NCBI GenBank assembly: GCA_946629545.1
Contig: CAMOXZ010000005.1
Location: 1 to 32,513 of the forward strand
DNA from: an uncultured Caryophanales bacterium
GTDB lineage: Bacteria; Bacillota_I; Bacilli_A; RF39; UBA660
Reading direction: 5' to 3'
Length of the DNA: 32,513 nt
Position numbers and translations under genes: made by a program. The notes beneath the pieces are model-generated. The model saw only the letters and a program-made list of their open reading frames with translations, ran no database searches and was not told the DNA's origin. Shown here piece by piece: positions 26,623-32,513 of this stretch; the first letter of the stretch is position 1, and each line of letters opens with the position of its first letter.

Positions 26623-26989
26623 TTTATTAAATAAGATAGCAAATAAGGAAGAAGTACCTAAAAAAATAAAAGTTTTATCTAATGTTTTTGAATATGATGA
26701 ATATAATTATATTTATATAAATGTTGATGAAACACATGCTAGTTTATTAAGATATTTAGGTTTTTATAAAGGAACTACTTTAAATGAAGAAATAGAAATT
26801 ATAGAAGATACACCAAAAGAAGATAAGAAGATAGAAAAGTTTAAGGTAGTCAAAGATAATACTAATAATCTTGTAAAATTAGTTATTGATAAAGAAACAA
26901 AATTAACTATTTCAATAGTAGAAGCAATAATATTAGACAAAGTTAATGAAATAATAGATAGGTTAAATGGTGATTCAAATGATAATTAG
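26609..26989 (+). CDS. Hypothetical protein
   Basis: 126 aa, SD-like AATGGAGG upstream. Confidence 0.55.
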   Translation: MRIIDLLNKIANKEEVPKKIKVLSNVFEYDEYNYIYINVDETHASLLRYLGFYKGTTLNEEIEIIEDTPKEDKKIEKFKVVKDNTNNLVKLVIDKETKLTISIVEAIILDKVNEIIDRLNGDSNDN

Positions 26990-27119
26990 TATTAAAGATT
27001 ATAATGATATTATTAATAAATTAAACTGGATAATATCCACTACAACTGAAGAAGTAACTCTTAGTAGATGTCAAAATATTCTATATATATTAGAACAAGC
27101 TACTAAATCAAATGAATAG
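26979..27119 (+). CDS. 46-aa hypothetical protein
   Basis: MIISIKDYNDIINKLNWIISTTTEEVTLSRCQNILYILEQATKSNE; overlaps neighbours by ATG/stop. Confidence 0.45.
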   Translation: MIISIKDYNDIINKLNWIISTTTEEVTLSRCQNILYILEQATKSNE

Positions 27120-27330
27120 TATTAATCAATTAGTTACAATTATAGCATTAATAATAACTATTATAGGTTTAATGCTTGTAATTGGTACATTTATAGAAAT
27201 ATTAATATTAATGTATAAAGAAAGTAAGGAAGCTGATAAATATGACATCAGAAGAAAAGAGATTGAAAGAAATCAAGAAATTGAAATACTTAAAGAGTTT
27301 ATTGATAGCTCAAACAAAAAAAGAAATTAA
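27112..27330 (+). CDS. Small membrane protein
   Basis: 72 aa with long N-terminal TM. Confidence 0.5.
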   Translation: MNSINQLVTIIALIITIIGLMLVIGTFIEILILMYKESKEADKYDIRRKEIERNQEIEILKEFIDSSNKKRN

Positions 27331-27421
27331 ACAACTTCAAGAAGAAGAAAATATGATATATGGTTATCATAAAATAATTAATTCTAAAAATAAATATAAT
27401 AAAAAAGGCAAGGTGAAATAA
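27242..27421 (+). CDS. 59-aa Lys-rich helical hypothetical protein
   Basis: MTSEEKRLKEIKKLKYLKSLLIAQTKKEIKQLQEEENMIYGYHKIINSKNKYNKKGKVK; below track cutoff; overlaps previous ORF in another frame. Confidence 0.4.
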   Translation: MTSEEKRLKEIKKLKYLKSLLIAQTKKEIKQLQEEENMIYGYHKIINSKNKYNKKGKVK

Positions 27422-27423
27422 AT

Positions 27424-27729
27424 ATGGATTTATGGATTAGAAGTCAAGATAAAAAATATTTAATTAAATGTGATAGATTATATATTAACAAAAGTGATAA
27501 TGGTATAAAAAAATCATATAAAATTAAGATAGATTTTACTGATTTAGGTATATATGAAACTGAAAAAAGAGCATTAGAAGTATTAGATGAAATACAAAAT
27601 ATACTAAATTTAAAAGATATGTATAAATACGATAGAGAATCAGTATTAAAAAGTTGGGAAAATGTTGATGAAGAACAAGTAAAAATAGTAAGACAACAAA
27701 TGAGTGTATATGAAATGCCTGAAAAATAG
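27424..27729 (+). CDS. Hypothetical protein
   Basis: 101 aa ORF after SD-like AAGGTG. Confidence 0.55.
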   Translation: MDLWIRSQDKKYLIKCDRLYINKSDNGIKKSYKIKIDFTDLGIYETEKRALEVLDEIQNILNLKDMYKYDRESVLKSWENVDEEQVKIVRQQMSVYEMPEK

Positions 27730-27811
27730 TATTGATTTTTATAAAAAGTATTTTATCAATAAAAATGTTAATAAATACCTATAAAATGGTACAAAAAGAG
27801 ATAGTCAATAA

Positions 27812-27842
27812 GTGCAATATAATATTTTGGTATTATTGCACA
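27812..27842 (+). promoter_or_regulatory. Strong hairpin in 5' leader
   Basis: GTGCAATATAATA-TTTTGG-TATTATTGCAC just upstream of AGGAGG and ATG 27860. Confidence 0.4.
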
Positions 27843-27859
27843 CATTATTAGGAGGTTAT

Positions 27860-28075
27860 ATGACTGACAAAGTTAAAATATTAGATAACATAAAATATAA
27901 TGTTGAATGGGAACAATCAACTAAGACTGTATACATTGAACCACCTGTTAAGGTTAGAGATTTAGAACAAATTGAAGTAATGCTATTAAGTTCAGGTTAT
28001 GTATATAAGAACATAATAATTGAACCTAAAGCTAAAAGGATGATATATGAACTTGATTCAAAAACAATTAATTAA
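27860..28075 (+). CDS. Hypothetical protein
   Basis: In-frame ATG with AGGAGG; ORF-track start at 27812 lies in a hairpin. Confidence 0.6.
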   Translation: MTDKVKILDNIKYNVEWEQSTKTVYIEPPVKVRDLEQIEVMLLSSGYVYKNIIIEPKAKRMIYELDSKTIN

Positions 28076-28322
28076 AGATTATAAGAAGGTTATTAAATAT
28101 TTTAATGATAAAGTTACATTATATATATATCAAGTTTATTTAATGATCTTAATTGCTATTGTATCAAGTATATTGATTACATTTATTAAAGTACATCCAG
28201 TTAAATATTATGTAATAACTGAAGATGATAAAAGGGTAGAGGCTTATAATTGTTATCAGACATCTGATGAACTTAGGTGTTTGATTGATACTAAAGTAAA
28301 ACAATATGGAAGGGTGAAGTAA
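28047..28322 (+). CDS. Small membrane protein
   Basis: 91 aa with one TM (YLMILIAIVSSILITFI). Confidence 0.5.
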   Translation: MNLIQKQLIKDYKKVIKYFNDKVTLYIYQVYLMILIAIVSSILITFIKVHPVKYYVITEDDKRVEAYNCYQTSDELRCLIDTKVKQYGRVK

Positions 28323-28403
28323 ATGAGTGAAACATTTTGGATAGTAGTAATTATATGTATAACATTAATAATTTTAAGCATTATTAGTAAAAGGCATAAA
28401 TAG
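28323..28403 (+). CDS. 26-aa TM microprotein
   Basis: MSETFWIVVIICITLIILSIISKRHK after AGGGTGAAGTAA. Confidence 0.4.
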   Translation: MSETFWIVVIICITLIILSIISKRHK

Positions 28404-28414
28404 GTGGTGAAACT

Positions 28415-28801
28415 ATGACTGAAAAAGAGTTAAGTAGATATTATTGGTTACAAAAAGAGATAAAAGATTTAGAAGAAAGAATAGCTATATTTGATTGTGG
28501 TTTATCAGCTGTTAAATATAAAGAATTAAATGTAGACAGTTCACCTCAATATCATTCTATTCAAGAAAGTATAGCTATTTTAAAAGATAAATGGATGGAA
28601 AAAAGAGTTTCAGCTTTAGAAGAATATATTAAAATTGAAAACTTTATATCATCTATTGAAGATATTGATCTTAGACTTATATTTAGATATAGATTCCTAG
28701 ATTGTTTAAACTGGGATGATATAGGTTTAAAGATAGGCTATGATAGAACATCAGTATCAAAAAAAGTAAGAAATTATCTTAATAAAAAACCAAAAAAATA
28801 A
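28415..28801 (+). CDS. ArpU/DUF1492-like late transcription regulator
   Basis: Coiled N-terminus and C-terminal region-4-like HTH (RLIFRYRFLDCLNWDDIGLKIGYDRTSVSKKVRNYL). Confidence 0.78.
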   Translation: MTEKELSRYYWLQKEIKDLEERIAIFDCGLSAVKYKELNVDSSPQYHSIQESIAILKDKWMEKRVSALEEYIKIENFISSIEDIDLRLIFRYRFLDCLNWDDIGLKIGYDRTSVSKKVRNYLNKKPKK

Positions 28802-28864
28802 AAGTTTCCCACAATTCCCATCAAAAAATGTTATTATGTTATTGTAAGAGATATTAGAAAGTTG

Positions 28865-28890
28865 AAAAGCACCATTTATGGTGTTTTTTT
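28865..28890 (+). terminator. Terminator-like hairpin
   Basis: AAAAGCACC-ATTTAT-GGTGTTTTTTT. Confidence 0.6.
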
Positions 28891-28900
28891 AGTTTGATAG

Positions 28901-28954
28901 ATAGACACCAGTGCATTTTGGGACATCCTCTTTAATGTGCTGGTGTGTGTCTAT
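28901..28954 (+). ncRNA. Long hairpin at 5' edge of the structured non-coding region
   Basis: ATAGACACCAGTGCATT pairs with AATGTGCTGGTGTGTGTCTAT (17 bp with two G-U pairs and one 4-nt bulge). Confidence 0.6.
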
Positions 28955-29077
28955 TAGGCACAGCTATATCTGATGTATCTTGCAAATATGAGATAGTTCT
29001 TAATAAATATTTACACCTGAAAAGGTTATCACACAAATAAGAACAGTATAGCAAAAGAGTTTTTGATATAATCTCAT

Positions 29078-29620
29078 GCTACCTTAATGGGTAGCTAAAA
29101 ACCTAGAACTTTCCCCCTAAACTTTAATATATGGTGTTCATATAAACCAACCTTGTTCTAGGTTTTTAGGTGCTTATTAAAATGGAAATACTTAGCATAT
29201 CTTCGGAATGCAAGTTCCCGAGAGATTAGTCTCAAAAGGTCAGTTATCAAAGATAACAGGTAAGCATTATTAAAATATTGACCATTATCCAAGTGTTAAT
29301 TGGTCGGCGATAAAGTATCAGATTCTAGATTGTACTTTATCATTACCTATCTACTAATTGTAGAAAAGGCATCTTATATAGTTATGTATTAGTATATGAC
29401 TATATATGCAATTAGTCTTTTACTTAATGTAAGAGATTTATAGAGGTTTTAATTGTTGTACCCGTTAAACAATGATTTAGTTGGCGCTACTTGTTATTCT
29501 TTAATAGGTAGCATAGAGTAGATAATTTGCAATACCTGTCTTATGAGGTATGTTATACAAATCAGTAAGACATTGGGAAAGTATAACACTTATCTATTCT
29601 ATGGTGCTTATTAAAGTGCT
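29078..29620 (+). ncRNA. Large ornate structured RNA (ROOL/GOLLD-like or novel class)
   Basis: No ORF of 60 aa or more; at least ten local helices, two 14-bp long-range helices (29096-29109/29155-29168; 29512-29525/29590-29603), UUCG tetraloop (29202-29205), repeated GGTGCTTATTAAA. Confidence 0.65.
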
Positions 29621-29643
29621 AAAAAATAGAAAAGAGGATGTAT

Positions 29644-29979
29644 ATGCAAAAACAAATTAAAATAGGTGAGAAAGAATACCTAATGAAAGCAAGTGCTTAT
29701 ACAACATTTGCTTACAAAGATACTACAGGAAGATCATTATTCAAGGATATTCAAAAATTATCAAATATTAATTTAGATAATGATGATATTCAACTTGAAG
29801 TAATTGAACCAGTTATTAGTTTAGTATTAGACATGGCTTATGTAATGATAGATGAAGCTGATTCTAAGCAAGTAGTTAATAAAGATGAATTCTTAAAAAG
29901 TATTGATTCTTTATTTAATGATTATGACTGGATTAATGATGTAATTACTTTAGCCTTATCTCCCTTTTCAAGAGGGTAG
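29644..29979 (+). CDS. Tail assembly chaperone (gpG-like)
   Basis: MQKQIKIGEKEYLMKASAYTTFAYKDTTGRSLFKDIQKLS resembles siphovirus tail chaperones; AGAGG SD positions ATG 29644. Confidence 0.68.
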   Translation: MQKQIKIGEKEYLMKASAYTTFAYKDTTGRSLFKDIQKLSNINLDNDDIQLEVIEPVISLVLDMAYVMIDEADSKQVVNKDEFLKSIDSLFNDYDWINDVITLALSPFSRG

Positions 29980-30181
29980 CTATAAGGATATAAGTATATC
30001 AAAGAGGTCAAGAGGACCATCTGATGAATACGAAATCATGGCATTAGCCAAAAGACTTAATATAACATTAGAAGATATGAAACAAATGAGTTTTGTATCA
30101 TTAGTTAATATATTATTAAGTTCAGTTGAAGAAGATTCAACAGTAGCTACTCAAAATGAAATAGATAGGATGTTTGGATAA
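29954..30181 (+). CDS. Tail assembly chaperone frameshift extension (gpT-like part of gpGT)
   Basis: Open +1 frame encodes ...SYKDISISKRSRGPSDEYEIMALAKRLNITLEDMKQMSFVSLVNILLSSVEEDSTVATQNEIDRMFG and ends TAATG into the next gene; no independent SD seen. Confidence 0.65.
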   Translation, partial: PYLPFQEGSYKDISISKRSRGPSDEYEIMALAKRLNITLEDMKQMSFVSLVNILLSSVEEDSTVATQNEIDRMFG

Positions 30182-30939
30182 TGAAATTTAGTGTAATAGT
30201 ACCAGTATGGAATAATGAAGAATGGTTAGATAAATGTTTTAAAAGCATATTAAATCAAACATATAAAGACTATGAAGTTATTATAGTTGATGATATGAGT
30301 ACAGATAATGGTATGGAAATAATCAATAAATATCAAAAATTATTCAATCATTGTAAAGTAATTAAAAATAAGACTAGAAGATTAAATGGTGGTTCTAGAA
30401 ATGTTGGTATTGCTGAAGCAACTGGTGAATATATTATATGTATTGATTGTGATGATTATTTTGTTGATGATAATGTATTTGAAGATATAGCAAATAAACT
30501 AAATGGTGAAGATATTTGTTTTTTAGATTATACAGTACATACTAAAGATTATGATATGAATTGTATTCAACATTATAATTCAATAGATGAGGCAATACAT
30601 GGTTATACATGTGCTTTATGGACCAAAGTAGTTAAAAGAGATTTATTATTAAATAATTTGCAAAAAGAAGGTACATTATTTGAAGATTTAGGACAACATT
30701 ATAGATTAATGCTAAATTGTAAATCATTTACATGTTTAGGTAGAGTATCTCATATATGGAATAGGTTAAATCCTAATTCCATATCTAATATGAATCAATA
30801 TAAATTCTATATTTTTAATTTTTGTGGTGAAATGTATGAATTAATTAAAGATTTAAAAGATAGTGAAATTAAAGACTATTTAAAATCTAAATTAAATGAA
30901 TACTTATCAGAATGTAATGATATGGTGAATAAATTATGA
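30181..30939 (+). CDS. Family 2 glycosyltransferase
   Basis: MKFSVIVPVWNNEEWLDKCFKSILNQTYKDYEVIIVDDMSTDNG...GSRNVGIAEATGEYIICIDCDDYF. Confidence 0.93.
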   Translation: MKFSVIVPVWNNEEWLDKCFKSILNQTYKDYEVIIVDDMSTDNGMEIINKYQKLFNHCKVIKNKTRRLNGGSRNVGIAEATGEYIICIDCDDYFVDDNVFEDIANKLNGEDICFLDYTVHTKDYDMNCIQHYNSIDEAIHGYTCALWTKVVKRDLLLNNLQKEGTLFEDLGQHYRLMLNCKSFTCLGRVSHIWNRLNPNSISNMNQYKFYIFNFCGEMYELIKDLKDSEIKDYLKSKLNEYLSECNDMVNKL

Positions 30940-32129
30940 TAGAACATACTAATATAATTTATATGCCTAATATTAGTGAATTAGGTGGTATTGAAACATT
31001 TGTATATGAGATGGTTAAAAAATATAGTGATTTAGATATAGCTGTTGTATCAAAATATTGTGATCCAAATCAAGCAAATAGAATTCAAAAATATTGTAAA
31101 TTATATATTCATAAAAACGAAAAAATAAAATGCAAAGTTGCAATTATTAATTATGACCAAAGTATTATTGATTATATTGATGAATCAGCTGAAATATATC
31201 AAGTAATTCATGCTGATTATACTAATGCAATATATAGTAATAAACCAAAACCACATCCTAGAATTAAAGCATTTATAGCAATAACTAAATATTTATTAGA
31301 ATCAATGGATAAGTATTTAAAACCTAATAGAATGATATTAAGTTATAATCCACTTACAGTTGATAATGATAAAACAATAGTTATAGTAAGTGCTACTAGA
31401 TTACATAAATATAAAGGTTTAGATAGAATGCAATTATTAGTTAATAAATTAGATGAATCTAATATTAATTATGTTTGGTATGTTATCACTAATGAAGATA
31501 AAAAGTTAAAAGGTGATAATGTTATATACATAAAAAATAGATTAGATATATCCAAGTGGTTAAATCAAGCTGATTATGTATGTTTATTATCTGATAGTGA
31601 AGCATGTAGTTATACATTAAATGAAGCATTATATAGAAACATACCAATAATTACAACACCTCTACCATATTTAGATGAGATAGGTGTTAAAGATGGTGTT
31701 AATGCTTATATAATGAACTTTGATGGTAGTAATGTTCAACATATAGTTGATAACATAACTAACATACCAAAGTTTAATTTTAAAAGAATGGAAGATAATT
31801 ACAATCATATATTTAAAAAAGTTAAAAGTAAATATAAGGAGGAACTAAATATGAATGTAAAAGTAAGATGTTTAAATGGTTTTTTTGATTTAGAATATGC
31901 TACTAATAGAGTACCTGGTGATGAATGGATAACTAAGAAAGCAAGAGCTGATGTATTAGTTAATTGGAATCCATCATTAGTTGAAATATTAGAACCAGTT
32001 AAAGAAGTTAAAGCTGAAGTAGAAACTATTGAAGATAAAATAGAAGATACAGTAGAAAAAGAAATCAATAAAGTAGAACCTAAAAAAGCAATCATTCCTA
32101 AAAAGAAAATAGAAAAGAATAAGAGATAA
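30936..32129 (+). CDS. GT-B (GT4-like) glycosyltransferase with C-terminal extension that may be separately translated
   Basis: LGGIETFVYEMVKKY, VSATRLHKYKGLDRMQLLVNKL, LLSDSEACSYTLNEALYRNIPIITTPLPYLDEIG. Confidence 0.85.
   Translation: MIEHTNIIYMPNISELGGIETFVYEMVKKYSDLDIAVVSKYCDPNQANRIQKYCKLYIHKNEKIKCKVAIINYDQSIIDYIDESAEIYQVIHADYTNAIYSNKPKPHPRIKAFIAITKYLLESMDKYLKPNRMILSYNPLTVDNDKTIVIVSATRLHKYKGLDRMQLLVNKLDESNINYVWYVITNEDKKLKGDNVIYIKNRLDISKWLNQADYVCLLSDSEACSYTLNEALYRNIPIITTPLPYLDEIGVKDGVNAYIMNFDGSNVQHIVDNITNIPKFNFKRMEDNYNHIFKKVKSKYKEELNMNVKVRCLNGFFDLEYATNRVPGDEWITKKARADVLVNWNPSLVEILEPVKEVKAEVETIEDKIEDTVEKEINKVEPKKAIIPKKKIEKNKR
31851..32129 (+). CDS. 92-aa phage protein from internal in-frame start
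   Basis: AAGGAGG at 31836-31842 then ATG 31851; MNVKVRCLNGFFDLEYATNRVPGDEWITKKARADVLVNWNPSLVEIL looks like an independent small phage domain. Confidence 0.5.
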   Translation: MNVKVRCLNGFFDLEYATNRVPGDEWITKKARADVLVNWNPSLVEILEPVKEVKAEVETIEDKIEDTVEKEINKVEPKKAIIPKKKIEKNKR

Positions 32130-32131
32130 TT

Positions 32132-32476
32132 ATGAGTTATGGAACTAGACAAAAGTTCTATCATAGTAAAGCATGGAATGATGTAAGAAAGACAGTGTGG
32201 ATAAAACAACATTTATTATGTAATAGATGTCATAAACCAGTATATGTTGATGGTATATCTGAATATCTACCAAAAGAGAAAAGAAGAACTGGAATAGTTC
32301 ATCATAAGATATACCTAGATAATATAAATGTTTATGATCCACACATCACCTTAGATATAAATAATTTAGAAGGTGTATGTAAAGAATGTCATGAGCTTGA
32401 GCATCATCAAGACCAAGTTACTAGAAATGATTATGTATTTGATGATGATGGCAACCTAGTTCTAAAACAAAAGTAG
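32132..32476 (+). CDS. HNH endonuclease
   Basis: CNRCHKP...GIVHHKIYLDNIN...LDINNLEGVCKECHELEH. Confidence 0.92.
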   Translation: MSYGTRQKFYHSKAWNDVRKTVWIKQHLLCNRCHKPVYVDGISEYLPKEKRRTGIVHHKIYLDNINVYDPHITLDINNLEGVCKECHELEHHQDQVTRNDYVFDDDGNLVLKQK

Positions 32477-32486
32477 GGGGGCTATG
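32470..32486. repeat. Right copy of 17-bp terminal inverted repeat
   Basis: AAAGTAGGGGGGCTATG, reverse complement of 26-42. Confidence 0.85.
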
Positions 32487-32513
32487 GTGGCTTTAAAGCT
32501 CACGAAGGGAGAC

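Noticed and set aside
28895-29637. Group I/II intron, tmRNA, RNase P or T-box interpretation of the non-coding region
   Set aside because: No recognisable group I core strings, no intron-encoded protein, no tRNA-like CCA end, no GGGTGG T-box motif, no interrupted coding flanks.
31805-32342. Minus-strand ORFs opposite GT4 C-terminus and HNH
   Set aside because: Antisense to strong CDSs with recognisable motifs; no independent signals.
1-32513. Diversity-generating retroelement, CRISPR array, transposon or tRNA genes
   Set aside because: No reverse transcriptase, no regularly spaced direct-repeat array, no transposase ORF, no tRNA-like cloverleaf noticed by eye.
1-32513. Alternative genetic code (TGA or TAG reassigned)
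   Set aside because: TGA, TAG and TAA are all used as ordinary terminators at ends of well-supported CDSs; no recurrent in-frame stops in conserved genes.

Overview
The window looks like an essentially complete temperate siphovirus genome of about 32.5 kb, from a very low-GC Firmicutes/Bacilli-like host and using the standard bacterial code. Gene order on the + strand: TerS/TerL, portal, protease, major capsid, head-tail connectors, major tail protein, tape measure, Dit, Tal-like fibre with a C-terminal S74 chaperone, XhlA/holin/CHAP lysis cassette, an uncharacterised Gly/Cys/Tyr-rich module, one minus-strand gene, early region with a tyrosine recombinase and a DnaD-like replication initiator, metabolic and modification genes (PAPS-reductase-like, 3D-domain protein, Pyr_excise-like, MazG-like, DNA methyltransferase), an ArpU/DUF1492-like late regulator, a long non-coding structured region, a tail-assembly chaperone with a probable +1 frameshift, two glycosyltransferases, and HNH. 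The window ends carry a 17-bp inverted repeat that would become a hairpin between HNH and TerS if circularised. The standout is the roughly 840-bp gap at 28802-29637. It has no ORF of 60 aa or more but is packed with helices (two 14-bp long-range stems, UUCG and GNRA loops, a recurring GGTGCTTATTAAA motif). It looks like a large ornate phage ncRNA of the ROOL/GOLLD kind or a new class. Other highlights are overlapping divergent promoters around the single minus-strand gene, a leader terminator with a competing antiterminator pairing, strong in-frame internal start sites, and a displaced tail chaperone. All calls come from reading the sequence; no database search or folding program was run.
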